A DNA stretch of 64,000 nucleotides from Pteria penguin (GCA_035048485.1 CM068586.1:28848349-28912348), one strand, 5' to 3'; numbered from the stretch's first letter, positions 44,831 to 57,479 are shown. A program made the numbers and translations. Notes: generated by a model from the sequence alone, not told the origin.

Positions 44831-47296
44831 GGTTAATGTGTATCTGACGAGAATGTGCTCGCTGCTCGCTAAAGATCGATTAGGTGTATGAATATTCAGT
44901 TGTATCTGTCAATGGTAAGACATTCGAACAAAACGAAACACAAGTTAAAGTTCAAAGTAATATATAAAACATTTTGGTTTTATGATCACAAAAATGAGTA
45001 ACGTGTAGCGAAGGAATAGCCACACTATGAATTTATCGTTTAAAACATTTATTATGATTGATTTTTAAAACTGATTAAAATTCATTGCAAAATTTACTCA
45101 TTTATGTTTTATATCAGAAAAATAGTAATGACACACAGTATTGTCATTACCAATGAGCATATTCAGAATACATGTATGTTACTCTCCATGCCGAAGACCT
45201 TCATATAAATGGTCTACAGATTTATGGTTTCACCTGCGTATCGGTATGTAGTACCTGTATGGCACTTTGGTTAGCGCCTATGAACCGAAGGCTTTATTAG
45301 ATATTTGAATAACTCGTCATCCAGCGTCTGACCATTCATTAGTCTGTCTTTCCGTCCGCCCGGCGTAAACTTTCCGATCATGTGGCCAAACTGGTTAGAC
45401 ATAAATAGATTAAAGGTGTTAACGTTAATATGTATTGTTCAGATCTGCCAAGATGTGTATCAAGGCCTGGTTAGGTAAGCCTCAGAGGGTGACGTCCTTT
45501 AACTTCAATAGACTGGCTGCATAGATCAATTAATCGAAGTATAAGAATAATCTAGAAGTGTGTTATCAGTGATTGGATGTTTTGGTGAATTTCCATAGAT
45601 CAATAAGAGGAAGTTATTCTATAGATTTGATGGTCTCCTCGGAACTAAGCGTATGCTGTTCTATTAATGAAACTTATTAGGTATGAAGTACTCTCGTCTC
45701 CAACAAGCATTGCTGGGTGCACCAAGGTCACAGTGACAACATCCCAAGAGAGTATGTTACTTTGACAAACTATTTACTTCAGACCACCTGCACAGACCAA
45801 TAAATCGATGGCAATATATATATTGCACCTCGAGTTGTGGAAATCGTCTGGTATCTCAGATTTTTTACACAGAACACTAGAATATGCAATTTTATGTATA
45901 CATCAATGTATAAGAGGTTAAAACAAATAAAAATTGATATTATTCACGGTCACATTGGCAGTGAATCTAATAAACCACGAGTTCTTGTTTAAAATTACTG
46001 ATTTCAACACAACTGTATAGGCCACACGTAAAACCGTTTTATTCTCGTTCAGAGTAATAAGTTAAAATTTTGAGATAATATCCACTAGGGATAGGGACCA
46101 CCAAAAGGTCATAGTCGTAATATACTACATATTAAAGTGACTTTTAATTCAAACTTGCCTTACGTGATTCAGTCTGAGTTGTATGACATAGGTATACACA
46201 GCCATGCATAAAACATAGTTTAAAACAGAAACGTAAATAATCTTATGCAGTGTTGGTATCGATTAAAGTAGTTCGAGATTCTCTGCCCTTCTCCCACTTT
46301 TGATATCGGCGGTTTCTAGAAGAGGATCAGAGAGACTCCAGGTCTAAAACATACCTGAGAGTAAAACAAAGTGTAAATACGGTTTGTCTTAGCAACTTCC
46401 ACATTTGTAGTAAATGTTTAAGGCACGAATTAAGCTTAACATTAAAACGAACCAACGATTATTACCAATCTGGAAATGGAATACAAACGTGTATCATAAC
46501 CTCAATTTAACAAATGAAACCTTTTAATAATGCATCTTGGTATTTGATTTCTAAATTTTTTTTTCATTTTGAAGGCTTGAAATACATTGTTGAATTCTAT
46601 TTTTTAATGATATAAACTCAGAGTATTAGGACAAAGAAAGACAATGTTTTGTATAAGAAGGCCGACAGGTAGCTTTCAGTTTCAAAAGACAAGTATATCA
46701 GACAAACCATACTAAATTTATTTTAATTTTGACTGATTTATTGTTAATACTTTGAGCCACACGTAGACCGGTTTGCTTTTATCCATAACTGTAAATCAGT
46801 GAAACCATTCTTTATATGTAAAATCACGCACTAAAGTTTCATATCGTACTCCGATTGTAATGGGCACTCACTTGTCCCAACGTTAATATAGAATTATCCA
46901 TGTATATGCCCTGTCTTTTGAATGTTTTCCTATTAATTAAGTGATACATAACTCATTAATTTGAAAATATATGACATTTTATTTGAAGTAGAAAGATATT
47001 GTATTCATTTTGTAGACATTATTTCCAATTAAGGATTTTCTATGTGTTCACCATGGTACATTATTTGGGTGCTAGAGGGACATTGCATATTATAAGATAC
47101 GAAAAACAAAAAAAAAATATGTCCAAGAAAGACGAGTCAAAATTAGTTCAACTTTACATATTTATACGATAAAGATATTTCGGAATTTTGTGAAATTTAT
47201 TTATAACATATCGCCGTTGGAAAACAGCAACTTATATTAAAAAAAATAATAATTCGTACCATTAAAACACCGGAGGATATCATACATTTCGTAAAA
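44831..47296. other. Synthetase copy 2 upstream region; no second gene seen
   Basis: First ~60 bp match copies 1 and 3. About 44930-45930 is unlike them and unassigned. From about 45950 homology to block 1 resumes (CACATTGGCAGTGAATCTA, compare 21441). Confidence 0.45.
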
Positions 47297-47308
47297 CGAA
47301 ATTATGAA

Positions 47309-47582
47309 AAGCCGGAATGACCTAGAGGTATCGCGCTCGGATCCTGATCGGGAGGCCGGGGTTCGAGATCCGCTCTGGTTATGCCGGTGTCCTGTCTTTC
47401 GGATGAGACAGTAAAAACCGAGGCCCTGTGTCGTGGTGTGCATGGCACGTTAAAGATCTCTCACTGCTTCGGGTTGGTCTGTTGCAAAGGTCAAAATTTG
47501 TATGCCCCGCATCAGGCAGATGCCGTCACCATATACGTGAAATATTCGTGGTGTGGCGTTAAACAAAAATCAATCAATCAAT
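47309..47582 (+). repeat. tRNA-derived SINE (block 2 specific), 12-bp TSD
   Basis: Box A-like GACCTAGAGGTATCGCG, box B GGTTCGAGATCC near 47360, body ending GGCGTTAAACAAAAATCAAT and a (CAAT)n tail. TSDs CGAAATTATGAA (47297-47308) and CGAAATTTTGAA (47583-47594). The empty site is in block 1 near 23644-23654. Confidence 0.88.
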
Positions 47583-48379
47583 CGAAATTTTGAATGTTTC
47601 ATAATTGCTTGGACCCAGTTGTTCTAAACTTCAATCCGATACTAGGCTGCTTATAGTTGTAGTTAGCATATATAATAGATTGATTATTTAATGGATTCCA
47701 CTCCGATGAATTTACGCAAAAAATTGATTAAGACTTTTCAACGTTAAAGAAATACATCAATTGCCTTTTCCCTTCCATGCAAACCATAATATATCGTTTT
47801 CATTTTACTGCGTGTAAACTTTATCAAATATTATTCATTAGACCCTTACGATAGATAATAAAGTATCGCATCTATCCTTTTAACGGTATGCGCATCGTTT
47901 GAATACTTCAAGTTTTTTATAACTGCGTCTAATGAATTACCACATTCAGAGATATGACAAAGTGTTAAAATGAAGCACTGAGCTTTACAACCAACAAACT
48001 ATAAAATAGGCATATTAGCAATATTATTAAATCCATTTATCTGTTACATATTTGTATATAAACAAAAATTGATAAATTAAATCCATGAATTCAAAGTGAA
48101 TTAAAATATCGAACTTTTCATCGTTAGCAAACGAATCCCACAACATCCGCATAAAGCCACCGCAAACAATAAATGGATAGAAAGACACTATAAAATGAAA
48201 TTGTAATATAGTTGAGACACCGACTTAGGACGGTAAATTGAAATAATGCTGGTCACTCAATTAGTATGGTTAACCGCTTTAGGGGCCCACCTTCCCACTC
48301 ACCTCAACGCAGAGCACTTAAAGAACATACATTTAAAATTTATGAATTATACTCCATATATACATATCAAAAAGCTAGG

Positions 48380-49510
48380 TAAGGTGCTTGTTCCATCAGA
48401 GTCCAAACTAACAGTCAGAGGGGACAAGTCTCGGGACCTCATCTCGTCTGAGAAGCTTTCGACAAGGTCGCCTTAAAGTACTTACCGCCCTGTTAGAGTG
48501 CAACGCTCCAGGAAAGGCCTGTAAATTGTTGCAGAGTGGTCCAGTACATGACTTACTGTCGTGTCGATGAAGTTAGATTCATGTTGGCAATGGAAAAGGC
48601 GTTTGGCTATTTTAAAGCCTGATGCGATGAAGTAATCTGAACTTTTGACCCCTCTAAGTTTATATACAATGTCACCATAGAAATGTGGATTGGAGACCCC
48701 GTTAGATACATAAGTTTGAAAAGTAATATTGATAAAAGCTCTGAAAATGATCGATCGAATTTTCCGAAAATTTTTTGTCTGAGTTTATGTTATCAGTAAA
48801 CCTGAGTCAAAAGTTTCGATGCATATTTGTTATGAAAATTAAAAACATAAATAGAGGCTCTAGCATATCGAACCAACTGCATCTGGGAAATGTAAATACA
48901 CTCTACTATATAATGGGAGTCCAAAAACTTTTCCATCTAACCATGGAAAATTAGCAGTAGGAAATCTGAAGTCTATAAAAGACACTTTTTCTGAATGGCT
49001 TAACCTTTTGGTATCTCGTTGTTAACTTACAGTAAATACAAACGTGTATATAGATTTTATTCTTAATCTTGATATAGACGTCCAAACAAAGGTGATTCGT
49101 TGTTGGATTTATTTAGTTGAAGTTCCGGAAGATTGTTTTAGGGTTATCCATGATTATCCATATATCTAGACGTGTTGTTAAACTTGCCAATAAGGTCACA
49201 GCCTTAGATTTTTGAAGTTGAATCATGAAGTCCCTCTCAAAACAAAACAAAAATAGGTCTTCCACAAGAGGGGCGTAGTTGGTGCCCGTGGAAATCCTAG
49301 TACTCGTCTATATAATTATGTTGCTGTCAAATTGCACATAAATATTGTCCATCGGAAAAGTGATGAGATTACAAATCTTACTTCAAGTTCAATATTTGTA
49401 TTTTTTAATTTTATAAAAGAAAAAGAAATCCAGATTTATTAGAAGTGTAGAAGTATTTTAGACACTGTAGAAACACCAGCGTATTAGAGACAATTCCGAG
49501 GGGGGGGGGG
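48380..49510 (-). mobile_element. PLE family B RT and C-terminus, degenerate (block 2)
   Basis: The C-terminal extension at 48480-48830 is equivalent to 24380-24740. The minus-strand RT remnant at about 49130-49510 matches the 1-370 fragment (NSYERD-, GIHMGT- and cysteine-altered palm words). A run of 10 G at 49501-49510 lies next to its end. Many stops. Confidence 0.65.
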
Positions 49511-49639
49511 ATTTTGATTTTGAAACAGTGCATTACCTTTCGGTGTTCAAGAAGTACATTGTCTTTTGGTAGCTTTGTATGTACTCGTGAACTTAACTTC
49601 AGTTTGAAAGAACTTCGATATATAGTATCGTTAACGTAT

Positions 49640-49705
49640 AGTAAATAGGGGACGCTTACTCCATCCGGGCACCTGGTCTCACCCGGGCACCTGGTCTCAC
49701 CTTAG
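49640..49705. repeat. Tandemly doubled PLE 3'-core sequence
   Basis: CCGGGCACCTGGTCTCAC occurs twice in direct succession (from about 49667 and 49685), preceded by a GACGCTTACTCC stretch typical of the core's 5' part. Confidence 0.7.
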
Positions 49706-50448
49706 TTGATTTGGAGTTCGTATTTATCTGAATATGACATTGTACACGATATTGGCCTTTCATTCCAGGGACATCGAGATGCCATTAACCGTTATGTACG
49801 TCTTCGTTGTTTACTTTAGTTTCAAACAGCTATACTTTTATTGCAATTGGCCGCTTTGTCAGCAAAAGAAACACAAAAGTATCATGACTTGCTGCCATTT
49901 CATTTTTAATGGACTTTTCTGGGTTTTTTTAGATGGTTGTTTAAATTTAATGTGGATTTAGTGTACAATTTTCCAATCATCGAATCATGTTTTAACCTCT
50001 TCTCTCTTGTTCCATCGTTCATAACAGGTTGGTAACGCTTTATCTACGACATCCCGACATTTCTTTAAGTCTGTCTAGGATCGTTATCTATATTCTGGTC
50101 TTTTATTTAACAGTGTGCGTAGTTTTTAATCCAAAATACAAATAAGATAACAGGTGACAATATGGCCTGCAGATGAATATGCTAATTTAAATAATCACAA
50201 GATCAAGAATATGGTTTAGATTCAGAAATATCAGGGTCGGAATGGACACCATTGTAATTAAAAATAATATTTCTAATAGGGATTTTATATCGAGAACAAA
50301 TGAGTGATAGTTAAAAGGTTTTGGAAATATGCGGAATTTCAGATTTGACTCTATGATCAAAAAATAGTTTGAAATAGTAAAGAAATCTAAACCTTTCTTT
50401 TTTAACAGACTTCACGTTGAGACATTATATTTTTGGTGGAAGTGATGG
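49706..50448. other. AT-rich stretch; no gene seen
   Basis: The short frame at 49734-49961 has hydrophobic composition but no family match that I recognise. A segment at 49725-49780 is shared with about 28775-28830. Confidence 0.4.
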
Positions 50449-50461
50449 TATTTTTAGAAAA

Positions 50462-50735
50462 CTGATTGATTGATTGATTATTGTTTTACATCACTCCAGG
50501 ATTATTTCAGGGATATGGTTACGGCATCTGCCTTATGCATTGGATACAAATTTAGAGCTTTGCAAAGGACCCACCCGAAGCAGTGAGGGATCTTTAACGT
50601 GCGACGCCTAACGTGACACGGGACCTCGGTTTTACTATCTCAAAGACAGAACACCGGTGTGCCCAGGGCGGGAGTCGAAACCGGGACCTCTCGATCAGGA
50701 GCCGAGCACCTTATCCACTAGGCCACATCGGTTTG
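50462..50735 (-). repeat. tRNA-derived SINE, 13-bp TSD
   Basis: Minus-strand head GTGGCCTAGTGGATAAGGTG (box A) and GGTTTCGACTCCCG (box B); (CAAT)n tail at 50462-50480. TSDs TATTTTTAGAAAA (50449-50461) and TATTTTTGGAAAA (50736-50748). The most tRNA-like head of the three family members. Confidence 0.88.
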
Positions 50736-50796
50736 TATTTTTGGAAAAAGTTTGTTCATTGAAAATAAAATATTAATTTTTAATTTAAATCAGTCA

Positions 50797-51840
50797 ATTG
50801 AAACATGATGGATAAATCCAAACCATAAGTCAAAAAATCATGAAACCAGAGGACATACAAAATCAGTGAAAATGAAAAACAAGTGGAAAATAACAAAATA
50901 TGTCTACTTGAAGAGCATGTGAACCCCTGTAATGGAGTGAGACCAGGGAGAGTGAGCATCTCCTGCTTGCTAGCAACACCCGGCACACATACCCGGTAAA
51001 AAGAGTCAAATCTTGTAAATTCCATATATATTTATATATGGAGAATTCAAAGTAGGTAACCTTCTAGTATAAAAGGTGTCAAATCTGTGTAAAATGATCG
51101 GAATCGGTTTCAGTCCAGAATATCATTTAAAAGTCTGCATATCGAGATATCATAGTCTCGTAACGACCGTAGAACTTCCTCAGTGACGTTGCTAGTCTAG
51201 CACATATATAACCCTGGTTGAGCAGCTTAACTGAAAGTCGCCTAGCCCTCAGAACAAAGTCATTTTAATTTGAACATGCTCTGGAATATCGTATTAACTG
51301 AGATATGAATACGCCGTATGCGGGCGATGATGGAATGTTGCTACTTATGAAAGGAAAGTTTGTGATAGCGAAATTGAAATCGTCATGTTTGTCATAGAGT
51401 GAGATGTTCAGTTGACCATAATGTATAATAAGGAATATGTCAGCCAGAAGCGGAGCACAGTAAGTGCCCATTGGAATGCCGACAATTTGTTGAAAAACCT
51501 TTCCTCCAAACAACACAAAAATGTTATCGATAAGAAAGTTCAACATCTGGATGACAGCTGTTTCAGTGTATTTATTTTTGGAATCAGAATTTTCCCTAAC
51601 AATGTAAGTTTTATCGTAGCCTATTACTATATATTTGAATTTGCGGCTTCTGTTTTTACTAGTAAATGCATTTTGAATAATTTCCGCTAATATGTCTTTT
51701 AATTTCTGATGAGGGATCGTTGTGTAAAGAGTCGAAAAGTCAAAAGACTTGATGGAGTGAATTTTAATAAAACTTTTTGATTTTAGATGTTCTAACAACT
51801 CTTTTGAATTTTTATGGATCCACATTTGATTAATTCCACT
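50797..51840 (-). mobile_element. PLE family A, internally deleted across the RT active site
   Basis: The minus frame 51825-51265 (186 residues) reads WIHKNSKELLEHLKSKSF, IKSFDFSTLYTTIPHQKL, YTETAVIQMLNFLIDNIF, FQQIVGIPMGTYCAPLLAD, then jumps from ADIFLI directly to GQLNISLYDKHDDFNFAITN, omitting the ~80-residue segment with YIDD. The frame stays open through the deletion. The 3' end with core is at 50797-51090. Confidence 0.85.
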
Positions 51841-53620
51841 TCTGGAATATACTGTTTCGCAATATCTATGAAGGCCAGATTTTTATATGTATGTCTTTTG
51901 ATTGTACTAATTTCTTGTTGAATGGGAAGGTTGGCGCCCGTAAACCGATTTACCACACCAATAGAGTGACGTTTCTTACTTTAATTGACCATTCTCAAAC
52001 AGCATTGTAACTTCAGTACAATCGTATTTTCTGTAATGTCGTTTTCGGTGTTTATTTGACTATTATCATGTATCATGAACATGTCCTTGGTGATTTATGG
52101 GAAGGTAGGCCAGTAAACAGGTTAATCACACCAAATGAGTACTGTTTGTTACGTCCTAAGTCAGTATCGCATCTGTCGTAAAATGAATATTTTTTGTAAT
52201 CTCGTTGCATGTATTGTATTACTACTTACCAAGTTTTAATGTACATGTCCTTGGTGACCTCTGCCCAACAGATAAATCAGAAGTTCTTCCCTTTCTTTTT
52301 CATACATCCTGCTCAGATATCTTCTGTCTCTTTCGAAGAAAATAGAGGTAGGGAATGAAAATGTGGTTTTCCACAACAAGTAAAGCCAAAAATAAAAGTA
52401 AAACATTAGCGCTCTGTGTAACTTTATATATTTGTAGAAGTTCAAGGTCGTGTTTTGTGTAGTTAATTAATGTGCAGTTAATATTTTCATGGTTTTTTAG
52501 AAAGAAATTTCAATAAAAGACCCTAAGTTTAGCATTTCCTAGTTTAAAAATAACCCTTTTATGACACACACAAAGGTAGGGAGGCCCAAACCCTTTCCTT
52601 AAAAACACATGAGATACACTTTTTAGATACCTATAAATAATTTACCTGTATCACAATATACCAAACAATAAGTAAGTTACAAAGCATATTTTATAGTCAA
52701 CAAACTCTGAAAATTTCATCGGTTTATCTTGAGTACTTTACAAGATATGAGGATTTGAAAATGGACAATATTGCATTTTCACACCTTTTTCAAGCAAATG
52801 AAAATGCACAACCTCGCAGTTTTATGAGTGTATAACTTAATCAGTTATGCATAAAATTTGTGATTTATTTATATTAATCTACTTTATGTACTACAGGTAT
52901 TACGAAAAAAGATAAAAACATTGGTTGTAAGTCTTATCATCTCAAATATAATCTCTTAAACTTGACGAAGAATGCTTTTTTACTTTGATGAAAATGAAGT
53001 CCAAATGTCCAAGGTCATTTTTCTAAAAACTTATACAACGATTCATAATAATGTAAAAACTTATTTAAAATGGTTACTTATAAGGATATTTGAAGGAATT
53101 TAGATTGTATGACAAAAAATAAGCTCTTTATAAGCAAAAACATTTTTACCTAAATCAGGGGCGGGTAACTCTTTTAAAAAATGTGAAAAATATCACATAC
53201 CTTTTAATTTATCATAGTATAGCTTAGTTTTTTATATTAATCTACTATATGTATTACATTCATTATTTTAAAAACATAAAAACTTTTAATAAAAGTGTTA
53301 TAATCTCAAATATTAACTCTTCATAAAGTTTCATAAACTCTTCATATTTTCGTAAAGTTTGGTTGATTTCAATTCCTGTTCTTTATGTCTCCTTCATGAT
53401 AATCCACAATTAACAGGAAACCTGATAATTAGTCCTCGTCTTTCATTAATATGAATACCCAGTTTATTAAGATCGCTAATTAATATCTTGAAAGCTGTTA
53501 AAATGTACGGAATAAAGGTTGATATTTGCTGGGTCAGACAGCCGGTTGAAGTGATATTACGTAATAATTTAGCCGCACAGGTGACAGGTGATCGCCCTAG
53601 ATCTAAATTGGCAGATTATT
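51841..53620. other. AT-rich stretch; no gene seen
   Basis: Includes a partly repetitive section near 52600-53330, in which ATATTAATCTACTTTATGTA and ATATTAATCTACTATATGTA recur about 360 bp apart (52870 and 53237), indicating an old internal duplication. No coding signal. Confidence 0.4.
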
Positions 53621-53629
53621 TTGGTTTAT

Positions 53630-53697
53630 ATTGGACTTTCACTTGTGCGCCTCCCCCCCCCCCTTTCCCATTTCGGAAATTCTGGATTCGCCACTGA
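53630..53697 (-). repeat. MITE-like fragment (CAGTGGCG end)
   Basis: On the minus strand: CAGTGGCGAATCCAGAATTT, then a G-rich run. Resembles the start of 55103-55285. Only one end is present. Confidence 0.5.
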
Positions 53698-53820
53698 TAT
53701 AAATACCAAAATTAATTAAAGAAGATTAAAACCAAATCATTTGAATCAAAAGAGGCTCTTAGTCTCGTCATTTTTCCTTAAACAAAAAATGTCTTCCTTA
53801 AATATGAATAAATTAACCCC

Positions 53821-53842
53821 CCCCACACACACACACACACCT
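53821..53842. repeat. (CA)n microsatellite
   Basis: C-run followed by CACACACACACACACAC. Confidence 0.9.
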
Positions 53843-55102
53843 TCCTTTCGCAGAGGTCTAGACTTATCTACAATTAAAATGTAAGTCTGAAGTTGTAAAC
53901 AGTGGGGTCAATGTAAACTAAATGATGAAATGATGTCTTATTTCATCGCACAATATATGCCTTGGTATTTATTACATTGAAATGTGTATTTCTGTACATA
54001 ATTCTATACGACAATACGTGGAGGTCGCCCCGAGTCAGAGGAAACATGTGTAAAATCGTATTAATAGTGCTACAAAATTACAATAAACTATATGAAATCG
54101 TCAAATATTTAATTAATGTAAATACCAATAATTATCAATTCGAATATAAAAATCGTCCATGGTAAGTATCAGCCCACGCGCCCACGCTGTTCTTTAAATT
54201 ACATCAAGAATGATGAAATGAAACTTTTGAGAAATAAAACTTTGTAAATAATAGCTACGGGGTAATTTTTTCACAAATAAGATAATCATAATTACTTCTA
54301 TAGACATTGTTTTCGTTATGTGTTCTCTTATTTGAGAACTATATAATGTACGATTGTTTACTATCTATATCGATGTAATCAAATGACTCTTGAAAACAAT
54401 ATGGCGGACCGTTGTTTTGGCAAATAGGAAGACGCTATCTTTTTATTTTCAAATGTTTGTAGTCATTTCTAGGTATATTTTCATAAAAATGGTATCAAAT
54501 GAATCGGCGGAAACATACTTATCGCATATTATGGGCCGGTAGAAATAAATTAAAAACTGAAAATTATATATATATAAAACTTACGTGTGCCCGCATTGCA
54601 TATCGTTTTCGCTTCGGCGATCAGTTGTTTACAGGTAATGGACGTATCTACCTGAAAAACCTTACCTCATTGGATTTGATACAACTGTGACCCCGAACAA
54701 CGCCAGTGAACATACCGCTTTTATGCTCATTGATTCTAAGCGCGCCGTCAATTATAAGGCAAAATCTCGCTGTACCGCTGCGGTATCGTTAGATATTTTA
54801 ATCATTTAAGCTATTTTCAAATTGCCCATAATTTCTTTATTTCTACTCCAAATGAGATGAAATTTGAGAAATGAGAAGAAAACAAAATGAATATTCTAAT
54901 GATATGATTTTGATTTACATGTTAAAAATATTTCCCGATAAATTATTGATGCGAAAATTGCAAACAACGCATTTTGATTAATTTGAACTTGGTCATTTGC
55001 GATGGGCCTCACTAACAAAGGCAAAGATCAACAAACCGTATATTTTCAATAGATTCATCCTTTTACTTTATACTTTAATTTTATCTCAGCATCATAGTGA
55101 GG
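53843..55102. other. AT-rich stretch; no gene seen
   Basis: Frames at 53962-54165 and 54499-54690 lack recognisable domains. An AATATGGCGGACC motif near 54401 resembles a YY1-type promoter motif, but no exon follows that I can support. Confidence 0.35.
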
Positions 55103-55285
55103 CAGTGGCGGATCCAAGACTTCCGAAAGGGCGGGGGCACATGTGAGAATGAAGTGCTAGCAAAGTACATCTTGGGTGCAACATTTGGAGTATTATTCAT
55201 ATTATTTGAGTTTTTTCTATCTAATCATCTATATATGTCTTGTAAAATGGGGGCCTGTCCCATCTCCTCTAAATATGCCACTGTA
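55103..55285 (+). mobile_element. MITE-like element with CAGTGGC ends
   Basis: Begins CAGTGGCGGATCCAAGACTT and ends ATATGCCACTG, giving short terminal inverted repeats CAGTGGC/GCCACTG. It has a G-rich subterminal run like 53630-53697. No clear target duplication; no protein. Confidence 0.5.
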
Positions 55286-55499
55286 CGATCTGTATCCCGA
55301 CACATGCATGAATGACCGATATTGTAAAGTGCAATAAGTAATCTCATTTGTGTAATTTTTCTTAATTGTTGGAATACCATCCCACTTATTTTATAAACTG
55401 GTCAGTTATAGAATCTGTGATGATTGTTTCTTTCCCGAGCAACGGGTCAACTTTGGAACTTTCCATTGAAGCAATATAATTAAAAAGAAATATTTCAAA

Positions 55500-55647
55500 T
55501 CTACTGTTCATATAAAAAACAATAACAAACAGGCTCCTAAAATACAGAGGTCATAAAGACATAAATAGGAAAATTATCATGGAATTCATATAAATATCAA
55601 ACATATTAAGTGACATCAACATGAGCCAACCGTGTTCTGACCTGAAA
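55500..55647 (-). mobile_element. PLE family B 3' region, upstream half of an interrupted copy
   Basis: Matches 4150-4310 (GAGCCAACCGTGTTCTGACC) and continues at 57160-57425 after the inserted element. Confidence 0.7.
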
Positions 55648-57159
55648 GGACGTATTTCTTTGACCCGCTCGGATTACTCCAAGCTGCTACTCTGAGAATT
55701 ATGGAGCAGTTTGTCGATGGAGTGGACGAGAGTTTCCAAGTAAAAAAGATGGCGTCAGATTTGCTGAAGGCGTTTGTAGGCGTGAAGTTTTTGTTTGAGG
55801 AGGAGAGATGTCAGAATATAAACATACAAGACAGATAAACAGACAGGCCAAAATTAGATGCCCCTGAATTTTATTCAAGGGGAATAGAAATCATGTGTCA
55901 TACATTTCCTTCAAATTAAAACAAATGTTAATTTGGTTATTCAATATTAAATGATTTACAGTACATTATAATGAAAAATGTGTAACACACATCTTCCATT
56001 CTATCACTTTCCCCCCTAAATTCAGCACCGCTTCATTTCTCCCCAAGATGACCCAAACCATGACTCAACTTTACTCCTTTCCTCTGCACCCTAATTAATA
56101 ATGATTTTCCTAGCATTGTTTTTGTTCTGTCTTTCTGACTGTTCGTCTGTTGTCAACACTTTTTAAGTCCTCCTTTAATTATCTGAGTATGCCTTTTGCC
56201 AGGACCCATTCAAAGGGATAGATTGCATTAATTAATAAGCCTATATTAATTAATACATGTATAGATTTTACAGAAAATCAATATTAATTGATATAGGCTT
56301 ATTAATTAATGCAATTTCTCCTTTTGCACCCATCATTTTTATTACCCCCAAATCATTTCTGCTTTTGGTAACCCCATTCATTTCCCTCTGGGTTATCATT
56401 CCTTCTCTGACTTAGTTCGTCTGACTGTAGGTGGACAACTTCCCCCAGACGAACTGCCTTTCTTTTTTCATTTGATAGTTTAACACACCTTCCCTCCTCT
56501 TGCATGTTTGCTTCTTATTCCGTTTCTCTCAACCCTGTATTTCTGCACCACATTCAGGTGGGGGGAGGGGGGGGGGAGGGCTTTCATGCACTAAATTTAA
56601 GGGAAATACCACTGCATTAGTGAAAGCATTTACCTGTATGTGTAAGTGTGAAGTGCTACTGCAGGACAAATACTGTAGGCGGATCTAGAAAATTTTGAAA
56701 GAGGGGGTGCAGTTTCTGTCAATGGGGCAGACGAACAGACAGACGCCGGACAAAGTTATTCCTATGTGTCGCTAGCACTTTGCTTCACAGGCTACAGAAA
56801 AATTTGATAAAAAAATAGAACTGACACTGATTGATCGATTACCGGTTTGCATTTTTATTGATTATCTAATAAAATCAAATGATTTTCCATTCTTTTATTA
56901 TTAAAATACATACTCTCATCATCACACTGATGTCTGTTGAACGTTAACATGTCACAAAACAGCATCTGGCATGTTTCACAGGAAAAAAATGTTCTATCGT
57001 GGTTCAAACAACCGGACGCCATTTTGAAAATCTGGCTACACCACCTGTCGAATATGTGCAGTGAGGATAGCTCTAGAGTTACTCTGGAGAAGAGCTCGCA
57101 ATCACTCTATTTATTTGGAGCAGCTCGAGGTAATCCGAACAAGTCAAAGAAATACGTCC
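55648..57159. mobile_element. Candidate 1.5-kb element with ~43-bp terminal inverted repeats
   Basis: The left end GGACGTATTTCTTTGAC.. TCGGATTAC.. AGCTGCT matches the inverted right end at about 36 of 43 positions. It interrupts a PLE-B 3' region exactly: flanks CCTGAAA and CAAGCTAA are contiguous in the copy at 34230-34245. No target duplication longer than one base. The interior has an open plus frame from the left TIR (FFDPLGLLQAATLRIMEQF and onward, to about 55838) without a known domain, a 34-bp hairpin (56223-56314), G-rich runs and a MITE-like GGCGGATCTAG piece near 56677. No transposase recognised. Confidence 0.6.
56223..56314. repeat. Long hairpin (34-bp arms, 24-bp loop)
   Basis: The arms 56223-56256 and 56281-56314 (starting TTGCATTAATTAATAAGCC) pair with about two mismatches. 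It lies inside the TIR element and is perhaps a small palindromic MITE nested in it. Confidence 0.85.
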
Positions 57160-57425
57160 CAAGCTAATGTTAGAGTTCCAACTAACAGTCAGAGGGGACG
57201 AGATTCAGGACCATTTGTCTTTTGACAAGGTTAGACAAGGTTGGTCAACGAGTCTCCACTGCTGTGTAAGTCACAATTTTAACGCTCTTCGAAAAGTCTG
57301 TATAATGCCAGAAAGAGACCAAACAGAAGACTTGGTGTCTTTGTGGTGATCTCAGAGTCCTACCTTCGATGTAGAAAGTGTTTAACTATTTTTGATCTCA
57401 ATTAGATTGTGATGAGAGATTCCTC
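57160..57425 (-). mobile_element. PLE family B 3' region, downstream half
   Basis: Matches 4315-4580: AACTAACAGTCAGAGGGGAC, TTCGAAAAGTCTGTATAATG and the GATGAGAGATTCCTCTGGAT stretch. Continues 55500-55647. Confidence 0.7.
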
Positions 57426-57479
57426 TGGATACATACTGCTGAAAGAGTTTTCTTATGATTGGAGGATGAACCCTATTGA

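Noticed and set aside
50640..50735. Possible functional tRNA gene
   Set aside because: Box A and box B are present but the sequence is the head of a SINE with tail and target duplications, and a full cloverleaf is not evident.
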